Source: Paraglomus occultum (taxonomy: Eukaryota; Glomeromycota; Glomeromycetes; Paraglomerales; Paraglomeraceae). Taken from it: 49,609 nucleotides of DNA. Positions 12,313 to 23,524 of the stretch are shown piece by piece. Position 1 is the stretch's first letter. Every line of letters begins with the position of its first letter. A program made the translations under genes and the position numbers. Location: assembly GCA_910592205.1 (NCBI GenBank), contig CAJVPJ010000068.1, forward strand, positions 1-49,609, in the 5' to 3' direction. The notes under the pieces were generated by a model that was not told the origin of the DNA, searched no databases, and saw only the letters and a list, made by a program, of their open reading frames with translations.

Positions 12313-12908
12313 CTTGCCGTAGACCTTCAACTAATTTTCGTCAAACGAGAACAGAACTTTATTTTCGGTAACACAGAAAGACCCAGATTATCGATATCAG
12401 TATGATTATTGCTACGCCACTATTGAAAGAAAGTAACAGTTGACGACGTGTTCCAAGAACGCCATAGCGCTTCGCTTCTTTTCAAGCTTCTGGAGCGAGG
12501 ATTAGAGGTTTTAGTTATGATTAATGGAATAAAATCTCGACAAAATTAAATACGTGAATGACTTTAAACACAAAAATCTCATTAAGGAATGGTTGACTTT
12601 TGACAACTATAGTTACTTTTGACATCAACCAAACTTTTGGTATGATGACGTTATTATTCAAACGTTTGGGGGGGGACAAATCCTTGCTTTTGCAAGATGA
12701 AAAACATTGTGTGGGCGAAAACATTGCTGGGTGATTTCTTCACCAGTGTATTACTATGTAGACCGACTATGACAGTAAAATGATGATATAACAATAACTA
12801 AATACGAATGCATTTTATTCGTTTCAGAAATTTCTTGCAAGAAATAAAGATATGGTCGCGTTTGAATCACAGGCTATTGGAAGCACGAAAACTACTGTAA
12901 TGATTTGT
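12313..12908. other. Intergenic, aconitase promoter region
   Basis: About 600 bp between two minus-strand genes, holding the presumed aconitase promoter and the 3' end of the oxygenase. No further ORF with support; a G8 run lies near 12668. Confidence 0.4.
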
Positions 12909-14675
12909 TTAGCTCACGTAACCCATAGGTTCATCCTTGATTAACTTAATATGGTTCAGCTCGCTGCTCACGTATTCACCGACACAAATAGGCGGATAGC
13001 GATTGTCGTCTTTTGGGAAAGGTTCAAGGGGTTGTAGCGTTGCTTCAGTCGATAGGTGAAGGAAAAACGTCGAAGAAATACGCCACAGCGGTCTATTAGG
13101 ACGCGTAACCTTAGCCATTTCAACAGCCTATTTTAAAATTCATACAGGGTGTAAAGACTTGTTTCGAACTTTATTTTCTATAAGCAAAAATAATTACCTT
13201 CAAGGTTTCCTCAGTTACAATCACTTCATGGTAGCCAGCCAAAATTTCTCCACCGGTCAGCCATTCGAGTTGTTTGCCTGCTTGCACGAGTAAGTAACCG
13301 TCTGGGACTTGAACGAGAATTCTGTCGTTCCCATTGCGTGGCCAAATGTATAAGCCAGGATATCTCGATTTTCCGTGGACAGATCTGTAGATTCGTTGAA
13401 ATCGCAGTAATTCAAAAGGTGATTTATGATATACGATATTTGAATGTCCAACACGCAAAAAAACAAACAAACAAATATATGCTTGGCAATTCATCGAGAA
13501 GCAGAACATACATTAAATTAAGATCGTAATGGAATGCTAAGCCAAAGTTGGATAAGTAAATTGGAGATAACAGTTACATTTCCAAGAATGTACTCTCCCC
13601 CAACTAACCGGCCAAAATAGATCCTATCTTTCCATGTTTTTCCAAGTCACTACCAGTTGGTGCAAGGAGATGAGCACCGCCAACTGTCATATCGCGGATT
13701 GTATTAGAAGCCATTCCGAACCCGATGGCAGCCATTTCCAAGACAGTCAGTCCCGCTCGATGCATCTGATCGCCCCAGTTGTTCATGACGTCTGTCCAAG
13801 TATCTTTGAACGCTTTAATACAGAATTAACATACATTCTCGTGAATAAAGAAGACTGCGGTAGTAAATGTAAATTGACGTATTAGACAACGTCACCTTCC
13901 GGTACAACAGGTGTAGGATGGAGCCGCGCATATCTTGTTTCTACCGCACGTTGTCCGATAGGCCACATGAATCGCCACTTTGGATCCGGACCTAACGGTC
14001 GTATCGGACGATTTTCTTCCGGCATCTTGTATTAAATATATTTTACACAAACCACATTCCCGTTTTACTGACATCTTTTGAGATACATCCTATTGAATGG
14101 TGATACATACCCTATCAATAATTTGATGACATTTAGGATCACGAATGCAGCGGGCTTCCTCGGTGAATTCAGGAGTAACTCCGACTTGATATCCAACGTC
14201 GGGGCGTGCGTCTCTCATTTTTACCTATCGATCGTGTTTATCATTACATGTTTGATAAAAGTTGACAATACAATTTACCAACCTCGTGGGATTGTGCATA
14301 GTAATCCTCCATCATGTCCTATGACACAAAGCGAATATTGAATGTTGCAATATCATCGTCAACTTGTCTTGTCTCTTTTTCTCTTATAGTAGATAGAAGT
14401 ACGAGTAAATAATCCACAAACCAAGAATCGATCATTGTCTGCTTTTGTCGCTCGTGGGTCTTTAACAAGAATCGCTCCATAATCTCGTAATCCATCCGCA
14501 GCCTTGCCACGTTAAAATGGTAGTTGGTTAAATGTACCAAATAAAATAAAGACGCAATAATTGTACTAACCTTTTTACATTCGTGAATGCTTTCAGGTGA
14601 AGTATTGTTTTCAAAATAAAGCCCAAAGTCAACTGTGGGAAGCGCAAAAATCCTGGAGTCATTAATTGACGACAT
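12909..14675 (-). CDS. 2-oxoglutarate/Fe(II)-dependent oxygenase-like protein, 366 aa, 9 exons
   Basis: Resembles the isopenicillin-N-synthase-like branch of 2OG-Fe(II) oxygenases. Exons are 14675-14571, 14502-14422, 14318-14283, 14224-14111, 14025-13896, 13812-13609, 13536-13512, 13384-13198 and 13127-12909 (367 codons, phases close). The N-terminal half has an LPTVDFGLYF start and a DGLRDYGAILVKDP helix-strand segment like the family's DIOX_N part. The jelly-roll core shows the iron triad as H226-Y-D228 and H284 in AGYHEV, with R310-x-S312 as the likely 2-oxoglutarate-binding Arg-Ser pair. Remarkably, HxD is encoded by a 25-nt exon. KQLEWLTGG precedes the distal His. The substrate is unknown. 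The stop at 12909-12911 sits in GTGAGC, so a further 3' exon cannot be excluded. Confidence 0.85.
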
Positions 14676-15036
14676 AATTGTTTACCGCAACAGACACGAG
14701 GTCTCTCCCATATTCTTGTTCTTGTACCACCTGCGCGCATTTGGTTAGTACGGAATTTTACAATACGTGTTTGATTTTTATCTAACTGTTCAAAAATAAA
14801 TCCTAAATCTCAATGTATCTACCTTCCCTTCTAGTAGCCATGCTTTGACTATAGTCAATATCATGTCATCTTGCTGTTACTGTCAAACATGTCAATTTCG
14901 ATAATTTTAATTTCTCAATAGTTTTAGTATATACATATATTTTAGTGTAGTATTAGTAGATCTTGATAATCTCGAATCCGTGCAAAAATTTCCTATTCAA
15001 TAATAGTCAGACAGTTTTATAATAATAAACACAAGA
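14676..15036. promoter_or_regulatory. Divergent intergenic region, oxygenase / PPR gene
   Basis: 361 bp between the start codons of two divergently transcribed genes, so it must contain both promoters. AT-rich with TATATA at about 14930-14940; no defined sites can be named. Confidence 0.4.
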
Positions 15037-17952
15037 ATGTGGTCATTCCGGTGGTTATTTATACCATCGAAGAGCGCCTTTCAAAGAAGTATTGCTACGG
15101 GCAGATTATACGCACACTTACCTCTTCCAACATGTTCTATACCACAATACAGACGCTCTTATGTGACATTTAAGAAAAAGTATGTAGATTATTTGTAGCA
15201 AGTCTTCAAGACTATGAGCTAATGGCAATAATCCATAAGAAATTTGAAAAAGGTCACATCGCTTTTAAGCAAAGAAGTTGCTGCTATTAAGGAGAAAATC
15301 GACACACATGATAAACTGAGTTTATCAGAAAAGGTTCGATATATGATGACATTGATCCTCCACCATTTGTTCATGTTGATTCATTATCCCCTCCCCTTTC
15401 TTCCAAATCCATCTTTGTAAAGGCAGAAACACATCATTCACCTTTTTCCGAGGCAGATTACACACAGATTTATGAGGCACTGTCAACCCCCCTCCTGCCA
15501 CCGTCTCAGCGAAAGTTTGATCCGCTATTAGACAACTTGTCTCTATCGTTTAATGACACACAACGAATCGAGACGGCTGAGCGATCAAACAAAGGACTGC
15601 CATCAGTCACAGAAATTAAGGCTGTTGCAAACGCAGAAAACTCCCTGACAGTTGCTTTGGAAGTGACGGGTGTGAACAACGTGGAAGATTTTAATAGGAT
15701 TTTGTGTTATAACGTATGTCCGTCTAATATCATATTACGGTTGAAAAAAACTGTTATTTATTCTAAACCGTGATTTATCATGTTAGATTATCAGTAAGCG
15801 ATACGAGGAAGTCCCGGAAATCATACAATTGATGAATGTAAAGTCACTTGCGCCTAGTTACGGGAGAATTCGTCTGGGATTTGTCATTAAATTATTCTCT
15901 TCATGATTCATAAGGATGCCAAAATAGCACCTGATATCCAGACATACGATCATCTTCTCAGCTTGTATGCCATTGTTGGAGATGTAGAAAAGGCAAAACT
16001 AACTTTTGAACAAATTAATAGGGGTGCGTGTCGGATTCGCAAGCTTTCACTTATATGATGAATTTCTAATGACACTAACTATTAGTTTTTAGATGGAATG
16101 AGCCATTCAATGTATAGCTACGGAAACTTGATCAAAGCATATGTGAAAAACCTCCGAATAGATGAAGCCTTTGCAGTATACGAGAGTATAAAAAAAGCAG
16201 GATTGGTTCCGACTCAGGCAGGCATTCTTTCTTCCGTTGTGGTATTCTAGTGGTGGGCTATATGAACGTACCGTAAATCATACCTGTTTGGTTTACTTTG
16301 AATTTAGCCTATATTTACGACACTTATGAAAGGCTGCATCGACATCGGAGACGTTCCGCGCGCATGGCGCACGTTTGATATAATGCGATTGGAAGTTTGC
16401 CAACCTGATGAAGTTTCATACAGTTTGATGATACATGCATGTGCAAAGGTATGTTGCTCACGTTCATTCTGAACCGTCAACAAGTTCTTATTGTGTGGAT
16501 AAATAGAGATGGCTTTCACTCTGCAGACACAAGATGCTGAGAAAGCTTTCGATGTATTTGAAGAAATGATCGGAAAGGGCTTATATCCAACAGAGGTTAC
16601 GTTTAACTCACTAATAAATGCATGCGCCCACCGAAAAGATATCCTTGCTTGTTCTTTGATTGTCAGTTGTTATTTAGACAATTGGTCCTTAATTAGTTGC
16701 CGTTGTACATTATTGCAAAGAAGCGTTCGCCGTGTTTGAACAGATGCGTGAGTACGGTTATCAACCAGACAGAATTTCTTATAATTCACTAATATATGCA
16801 TGTGCAAAGACGGGTGATGTCCGCCTGGCCAGGATGCTATTGAAACAGCTGTTAGAAGAGTAAGTGTTTTAATAGAATCAGTGAATTACGGTTTTCAGTG
16901 TTACTTATCTAATAATTATGCTAGGAATTCGACAATTAAACCTGATGAACAAACGTTCACCAACATGTTCTGGACTTATTCAGCATAAGTTGAACCGCAG
17001 GATAAATCGCACAAAGACAGTGCGAATGCACCAAATACGCTTAAAGAATTGTCCGATGGCACTGTGTCTTTGCCAGAAAAGACGGCTTTATCTGAAACCT
17101 CTACCGCAAGCGAGTCCACAGCCTTAGCACCGGATAAGGGCGACGACAATTCTTTAGTACATCTGGATTCGTATCCCTTTCTTTCTTATGAGCCAGTCAC
17201 TGATAAGCAAATACTCGCTGAAGCAAGGATGATGTTCGAGTATGTGAAATCCATGTCTGACAACAATTCAAATGGCTTGGAAAAATCAGATAATGAGCAG
17301 ATCCAATTATCGGCTTATTTAATGGATGCATATATGAACGTTTTCCACAAAAAGGGTAAATTTAATGATGTTCTTTCATTATATAAAGAAAAATTGCCCG
17401 AATTAGGCATTCCACAATCCGGTTGGATATATTCCACCATGCTCAAAACATGCTATAAACATCGAAGATATGAAGAAGCATTGAGAGTCTGGGAGGATTG
17501 GAAAAGTTGGTGGGGTAAAAATGACAATAGCGATCAGATGACGAAAATCGGACGAACTACTGCTGTGCAGTATGAAGTCTATCAGTGGATGATCAACACC
17601 CTTGCTAGGTATCCATACTTACTTTGGCTTTTTTTTTTCATTCCTATTACAAAAATTTACCTTGAAATGTTTTCCCATTTAAAGATGCAATGATCTCTCC
17701 AATGCAATTTATCTACTTCAAGAACTTGCATCCATGCAGACACCCAAGCTGGCAGATTTTCGTGTTACATATCAAGTGGCTGTTCAGACTGAAAATGAGG
17801 AAGCTAGAAGGACTATATTAGATCTGTGCCCAACTAGAAAGAAGAAAGTTGATGTAGCTCGAGACATTTTAGCAGTAAAATGGAAGGGCACTACTAAGGG
17901 TAGATGGGACGTTCACGAAAAGAAGAGAGATTATTTTATGAAGAGGAATTGA
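15037..17952 (+). CDS. Pentatricopeptide repeat (PPR) protein, ~749 codons, with an in-frame TAA
   Basis: PPR proteins bind organellar RNA. The basic, Ser-rich N-terminus (MWSFRWLF..., RRSYVTFKK) suggests mitochondria. Exons by my model are 15037-15179, 15240-15333, 15423-15713, 15799-15882, 15915-16023, 16093-16241, 16308-16448, 16527-16650, 16697-16859, 16925-17608 and 17685-17952. Repeats follow the 35-residue rule: PDIQTYDHLLSLYA, MYSYGNLIKAYVK, QPDEVSYSLMIHACAK, YPTEVTFNSLINACAH, QPDRISYNSLIYACAK, KPDEQTFTNMFWTYSA. The tail is basic (WKGTTKGRWDVHEKKR). Two oddities: TAA at 16986-16988 lies in frame directly after FWTYSA while the frame stays open for 200 more codons, and the exon 4/5 join needs a 32-nt intron or a small indel. 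The gene may be decaying, or these may be base errors. It converges on APA2. Confidence 0.8.
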
Positions 17953-18186
17953 GTTGGTCATATTTGTTTATTCGCCAATCCTTTTCTACTGAAAATTTCT
18001 AAATGTTCCGTTAATTCCTATTGTATACTTTTATCCTTTACCGAGCTCGTAGATTGGGCTGACAGAAATCTAGTAGAGACACATTAAAGAGACTAAAAAA
18101 GGATACATAAAAAGGATCTCGGTATCTGCTTAGCAATTAGTTTGAATTCTTCTTCGCCTGTTTTGGATTTCCCTATACCCTATAAA

Positions 18187-19412
18187 TTATGTCTTGGGAT
18201 ATGCTACTTCCTTCAAAATGTTTAATACCCCAACATTTCTAACCATCTCCAAGTCTTCCTCCCTCTTTACTAAAATCATTCCAGCAAATCCTAACGAATT
18301 TATAGAGATGTGATGATAGTTCTCATTACGCCTTGGAACCATCAGCGCCCATTTTTTCGTCATAAGGAAGTTGTAAGAGAGGCCCTTGAATGAAATCGAT
18401 CCGTCGGCAAGCTCTCGCAGTAGACTAATTGTTTCATCAAGAAGCCTATGAAATACTTCAGCTAAATACTCGCCAACCAGATCATAGCAAGGCTCACTGC
18501 TGTCCGGATTGGATGGCGGAACCATTTTTTCTTGATCAAGAAACATCCCGCAGTGAACGAACGGCCATTGAGACAAGTCGAAAATGCTGCCTATTGCGTA
18601 AAAAGAAAACGGGTAAGAGTAGGGAAACAGATTAGACGCATCTCCTATGTAAGTTAATACCTGGATGTTTTTCTATTATCGCGTCTATACAAGTCTCAAT
18701 GGGTGGCGAGTTTATCCCTAAAGGTATTACTTGAACGTGTTTATGAAGCTGGCTGTTCAAAACATATAATTCAAAAGCAAATCAATTTTTACATTACTTC
18801 GATCTGACTCACATCCAGTTCTCACAAGTGCTTACCTGGCGCCAGACATTTCACCACAGTTGTAAAAGGCGAGCGACGGGGTACTTAAGTGGGACATACA
18901 ATACCATATAGCAGCCAAGTCTTTTGGATAAAGGGGTTCTGTCTGTAGCCTAAACTCTACAAATTAATAATGATAATTAGTATCCCAAGCTTTTCGAGCT
19001 CATTTTAATAAAAATGACGACACACGCACCTTTTGTAATTATTAATAAATGATGAGGAACTACGCAGTATTTGTTCAGCAGCACTACATAATCTCCATAC
19101 TCTTGTACAAACAAATCAGGTTCCCAAGGCGCGAATGGATCTATCCTTGGTTCATCCTCTTCTGGTAGCAAAGCAGCTTTTGGTTTCTTAAACAAGCTAG
19201 GTGCGTAACGAACTTCATACTAGTGTGTTTAAAACATATGACCCAAATAAATTGATTAGCTAATACTTTGTTATGACGATAAGGAAGCATTCACGTACAT
19301 TCACACTATCGGTTGGCAAAATTAACAGAGTGTTTTCTATGAAGAAAAGCGCACCAAGCCGTAGTGCACGGTCGTAATTCTCAGCAATACGTTTCTCAAA
19401 TTCTGTCAACAT
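18187..19412 (-). CDS. APA2: ATP adenylyltransferase / Ap4A phosphorylase, 306 aa, 5 exons
   Basis: Phosphorolyses diadenosine tetraphosphate (Ap4A) to ADP and ATP, a housekeeping nucleotide clean-up role in the cytosol. Exons are 19412-19299, 19219-19030, 18956-18836, 18752-18661 and 18590-18187 (307 codons, phases close). Family landmarks in order are the N-terminal EFEKRIAENYDRAL, EDEPRIDPFAPWEPDL, YCVVPHHLLIITK, LSTPSLAFYNCGEMSGASQ, the HIT-like active-site stretch SQLHKHVQVIPLG, and the C-terminal SYNFLMTKKWALMVPRR and SINSLGFAGMILVK blocks. Length fits fungal Apa1/Apa2 (about 320 aa). It converges on the PPR gene (gap about 235 bp) and is divergent from the gene at 20 kb. Confidence 0.93.
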
Positions 19413-20099
19413 GTTGCGAGTCAGTTATTCATATAGTATGTTTGATCCATTATATAGAATTTATTTCCAAGGCTGATCGCTTCTAATTGGTTAGAAGAAA
19501 AAAAAAAGCCAAAGAATAAATTTGGTGTTTCGTTAAAGTCAGATGCAAAAATACTTGCGAGTCGTGGTGGGTTTGTATAATCAGTTTTACATCCAACTGA
19601 TTTAGTAACCGTTTCCATTAAAGTTATATATTCAGTGTAGTGTCGTATGTGCAAATGGGAAAATTAATCCCGCGGATATTGCATCAAAATTAGACAGATT
19701 CATCTTACTATGGCTTGTGAACAAATATCAATGGAATTAGCACAGTAAACGCGTTCTTCTCGCGTCTATAAATTGTATATACTGATGATATTTGCACATA
19801 TACTTGGACGCTAAAATGGCACTTACCCTAATAAGAATTAAATACTTAATTTTACAGACAGTCAATTTTCATTGGAAAAACTTTAAGCTGAATTTGTCTA
19901 TTATTATTACTATTACTATATTAACTTATCTTGAATCATGTGATTTTGGGAAATAACAATGCTAATACTAATAAAGAGACAAAAAAAAATTTTTTTCTTC
20001 CGAAAGTCTCCCCCGAGGTCTATAAGAGTTTTCGCCTCGGCAGGTATAAACCGAGTACATTCAGTTAATTAATTCCGTTGAAAAGGGAAAACTGTTTGA
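19413..20099. promoter_or_regulatory. Divergent intergenic region, APA2 / 20-kb gene
   Basis: Contains poly(A)/poly(T) tracts at about 19980-19997. Just before the right-hand gene there is a CCGAGG...CCTCGG inverted repeat (20013-20018 and 20035-20040) enclosing TATAAG (20021-20026), a plausible core promoter. Confidence 0.4.
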
Positions 20100-20207
20100 A
20101 GAAGAAACAAAACACCATTTACTCAAGAAAATTGTGAACACTTTGCGACGACTTCAAACTTGAATGGCTTTTCGTTGAAGTCGACGATTTCTCAAGAAAT
20201 TCTTCGG

Positions 20208-20943
20208 ATGGTCTTCAGAACTGCTCACGAGGCTGCTGAACGAAATATCAGAAAGAGCAGCGAGGAAATAACACCATTCCACCATCATACGACAATAGAC
20301 CCGTTGGAGGAACGCTGGAGCCTATCCGAGATGACGTCGTTCCCCCCTTATGACTTCGATTCCTACGAGATTGGAGAGGATGGTTTTTGTTGTATTAATG
20401 GTGGTTGTGGCCAGATGGCTTTTATAAAATCCTTTATTCAAATGGGCCTTATTAACGAGATTGCTGTTAAAGAAGGGTAACTCTGCATGTGGTAAATATA
20501 AACAATTATAATAATCCAGAGATTACCCGAAACCAGTCCTTTCAATGAAAGAACTTCTCAGGACTTAGAATTCGCACCAATTAATACAATGGAGCGATCA
20601 AAGGGATAACTCTGCATGTGGTAAATATAAACAATTATAATAATTCAGAGATTACCCGAGACCAGTCCATTCAAGAGATCCAATGAACGAAATTCTCAGG
20701 ACTTAAAATTCGCACCAATCAATACAATGGAGCGAAAACGGCTCTTCCCCCGCGAATGAAGTGCGGCGGCGGCTCTCACCCTGCATGTGGTAAATATAAA
20801 CAATTATAATAATTCAGAGATTACCCTAAGAAAGCAGGAGTCGAACAGTCTCATAACCGATCAGCCGTTATCTTGCGGGAGAGAAATGCCTTTGAAAATA
20901 TTCAGACGATTATGAAATCAAAACTTTATGAAGAAACAGGTGA
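20208..20943 (+). CDS. Unrecognised gene with three alternative tandem 3' exons
   Basis: A frame open from 20100 has its first ATG at 20208 and reads to KEG at about 20475, then meets the donor GG|GTAACT (20476). The 44-nt intron ends ATCCAG at 20519. The following exon (GDYPKPV...ELLRT, stop 20569-20571) is present in three tandem, diverged copies: DYPKPV (after 20519), DYPRPV (after 20648) and DYPKKAGVEQSHNRSAVILR (after about 20817), the last staying open to TGA at 20941-20943. All three acceptors leave the same phase, so one donor could give three C-termini. The common part (about 90 aa) includes ERWSLSEMTSFPPYDFDSYE and a Cys-rich GFCCINGGCGQM. I know no family for it. Upstream exons are possible because the open frame extends 5' of the ATG. 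Confidence 0.5.
20475..20528 (+). repeat. Tandem module copy 1 (intron + exon start)
   Basis: GGGTAACTCTGCATGTGG, AT-rich core, CAGAGATTACCC. The ends are complementary (GGGTAA-CTCTG with CAGAGATTACCC, one-base bulge), so the intron can fold as a hairpin that brings donor and acceptor together. Confidence 0.7.
20603..20657 (+). repeat. Tandem module copy 2
   Basis: Begins 128 bp after copy 1. The left end reads GGGATAACTCTG, which removes the GTAACT donor, while the acceptor TTCAG and the exon start GATTACCCG are intact. The downstream exon copy encodes DYPRPVHSRDPMNEILRT and a stop. Confidence 0.7.
20778..20826 (+). repeat. Tandem module copy 3
   Basis: The left end is lost (CACCCTGCATGTGG), the core and the acceptor TTCAG are kept, and the exon start reads GATTACCCTAAG. 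The downstream frame is open for 40 codons, unlike copies 1 and 2, so this may be the ancestral last exon. Confidence 0.65.
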
Positions 20944-23083
20944 CTGAAGGATCTCTAGCATGTCATTGAAGAATGTGGAGGGTGAAGCAAGAGATGTATT
21001 GTAGGATGGGAGAAATATTAATAGATTATAAGAAAGGGAGAAAAGAGATTTAGAAAAATTATACGATTATTCATTAATTTTCGTGACGAATTTTCTGTCA
21101 CGGTAAAGATACATAATTCCATCAGGCTTGATTGTTAAAATATTGGAGAAAATTTTATTCAACAAACATTAAATAAACGACTTTGAAATATTAATATACC
21201 TATTAACGACGCACATAAAAGTTGTAAGGTTTCAGAATATTTAATTTCTCTTCGTATAATAATTGTTGTTACCATTATATCATAGACCCTTTGGATACGC
21301 GTACATCGTATAGGAAGCTCACGTTAAAAATTAAATTCGGCCACTTGTAATTTTAGATTCAAAAGTAATCGCTGAAATAAGGGTGCTAAATTAGAACATC
21401 ACCCTGCTGGCGAACACGCCTACACGAAAGATTATCGCCTTTCTCATTAGCCAAATTGCTGACCGCAACAACAATAATATATATGAAGAAAGTGCCCAAT
21501 AATAATAAACCCAACAACGAAAGTAGTGAAACACACTTGACGATGATAATGTAGATGAGACGACGGATAACGCAGTGATGATGAATAAGCTTCTAGAACG
21601 TGTGGAAAATTTTCCTTTTACAACTGTTGAATTTATTTAGTTTGTGGATAAAATTATGTAACGTGTCCGTATTGAAGTTTTGAGCCAATATTAGCATTAG
21701 GGATATTAATACAAAGTAATCGATTGAGACTCATTCGTGCAATGATGGTCTTTTTCTGATTAAACAGCTTTCTAATTATTCAGGAATACCATTACAAAAT
21801 GGTATCAGTATTAAAATTGTATAATCTTTGATATATTTAATCTAAAAAAATGAACAACGTTATCAATAATCTTGCTGGTATAAACAGTTTAAATTAATAT
21901 CAAAATAAAAACTTACCATGTTAACCATTTTGTTCAGTTAATATCTTGGAGATATTGTTGTATGTCAATTTGAGATTGCAATTGGATAATTTATGAAGAA
22001 ACGTATTTATTATTACAAAGATTATAATAATACATGCATATAGGTTAACGATAATGTTCATATAATTAATTTCATGCTTCTCATATATCAAACGCTACTT
22101 TGTTCGGCAAAAACAGTGAGCTTATTGGCCAATACGTACTATGCTAGTCACTATTCATTTTGATGCTATTGATTGTAATTTTGAAAAAAAAGAAGAAGTA
22201 ATAATTATAATAGATTTAGTCCTATTTATCGTTTTAACGCTGCAGTTTACTAAGCTAGCGGTATTGATGTCACATATGTTTTTCATATGTGCTACACGAA
22301 ATCATCGTTTGATATTCTACAATCGCTTGAAGTAAGTTACATTTTCTATATTGAACAATTTGTTATAATTCGGATAGAATAAACATTTGCAATAACTGCT
22401 GTTACGGTCGGCTCCAAATTTGGGTTGGAGAGCAATAAAATTGCGTAGGTGTGTCTGCAGGGAGGGAATTAGTTCGTGTCGCTGCCCTTACCACAACGAT
22501 TGCCTGAACTAAACTGTCAAGATCGATCGTTTATTATATCGAATACTTCAGTATCGAATATTAGTTTTATAACATTAATATCGCATACAACATGAGGATT
22601 TTAGACGGTTGGGAAGGGCTGCTTATATACATTTTGCTGTCACCAAAATCGCGTTACTTTTTCTACGCCACAGAACGCGTTGCTTTTAAACTTTTACACT
22701 GTCACCATTTCCCCGTTACTTTCTATTTTTAGCTAATTTTGTATTCAAAATTGTCACCAATTTTCCGTTACCCTTGAATCCTGAGTAGGGTTACTTCCTT
22801 GGGGCTCCATGTCACATGCATTTCACAAAAACAATTTTTAATTTAGAAATTCTGCATATAGATGAAAGCAACAGAGTTGCAACTTTATTAATGTATATTT
22901 TTCGGTCATTACAAATAAAACCCAGAATTCGGTAAATTACAACTTTATTGATATGTAGTTTATTTAGTTGAAAAGCAGGTACATGGAGCAAAATAGAAAG
23001 CCCCGTCAGGATGTCATGTGACATGTGGTATAATATATCAAGATGCGCGTTGTTTCTTTTTCGAAATATTGATAACGATATAA
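20944..23083. other. Long gene-poor AT-rich stretch
   Basis: No exon with splice or family support. Short direct repeats of a GTCACC-n-CGTTAC pattern lie at 22637-22790, and a small hairpin (GCTCCAA...TTGGAGAGC) at about 22411-22435. The small ORFs are unsupported. Confidence 0.4.
22637..22790 (+). repeat. Three short diverged repeats (TGTCACC ... CGTTAC)
   Basis: CTGTCACCAAAATCGCGTTAC, ACTGTCACCATTTCCCCGTTAC and ATTGTCACCAATTTTCCGTTAC follow one another at roughly 60-bp intervals. They are clearly related and non-coding. Their origin is unknown. Confidence 0.5.
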
Positions 23084-23524
23084 TCAAAATTTGGCCAAGG
23101 CAATTTGATATAGTATTTTTGTTAAAGATTTGCTGTATCTAGAAAATATCATAAATTTTATAGCCCTCTCCGTTCTCTTCCAAAGTGTCTCGGTAACTTT
23201 TTCAATCAGCTGTTCCTTAATATCGTCATTAACTCGGATCTGGGTTAGATTTTTTGTGGAATTCATAACACTCTGATATCCATAATCCAAAAGCGAAATA
23301 AGATTGCAATACTGCGTAGCTCGTTTTATCATTTTTAGATTTGAGATTGGTGTTTTGATACAAAGGAATAAACATCTGTTGGTACACTTTCTTGGTGAAG
23401 CCGGAAATAATTTTATGTCCTTTTGTGAAGATAATTGTGGCGAAATCTCTATTGGATTTTGTATTTCTGTTAAGAGCTGGAGAGAGGGAGGTTTGTACTT
23501 CGCTTCAAAAGGAGTGAGTTTCAT
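23084..23524 (-). CDS. Hypothetical protein, 146 aa
   Basis: Single open frame on the minus strand; it is open for 17 codons before the first ATG (23524), so an upstream exon is possible. The protein is basic and rich in Ile, Leu, Lys and Ser. It starts MKLTPFEAKYKPPSLQLLTE, has a short Cys-containing middle (RKCTNRCLFLCIKT) and a likely helical C-terminal half ending LTKILYQIALAKF. I recognise no family. The length of the frame in AT-rich DNA argues for coding, and the lack of neighbours or motifs argues for caution. Confidence 0.4.
   Translation of the reverse strand: MKLTPFEAKYKPPSLQLLTEIQNPIEISPQLSSQKDIKLFPASPRKCTNRCLFLCIKTPISNLKMIKRATQYCNLISLLDYGYQSVMNSTKNLTQIRVNDDIKEQLIEKVTETLWKRTERAIKFMIFSRYSKSLTKILYQIALAKF

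Noticed and set aside
13257-13466. Alternative frame through the oxygenase exon at 13.3 kb
   Set aside because: The conserved HGKSRYPGLYIWPRN frame is recovered by the 25-nt exon upstream; the other frame has no family match.
15334-15422. Apparent frameshift in the PPR gene near 15340
   Set aside because: Explained by an ordinary 89-nt intron from GTTCGA to GTAAAG in the correct phase.
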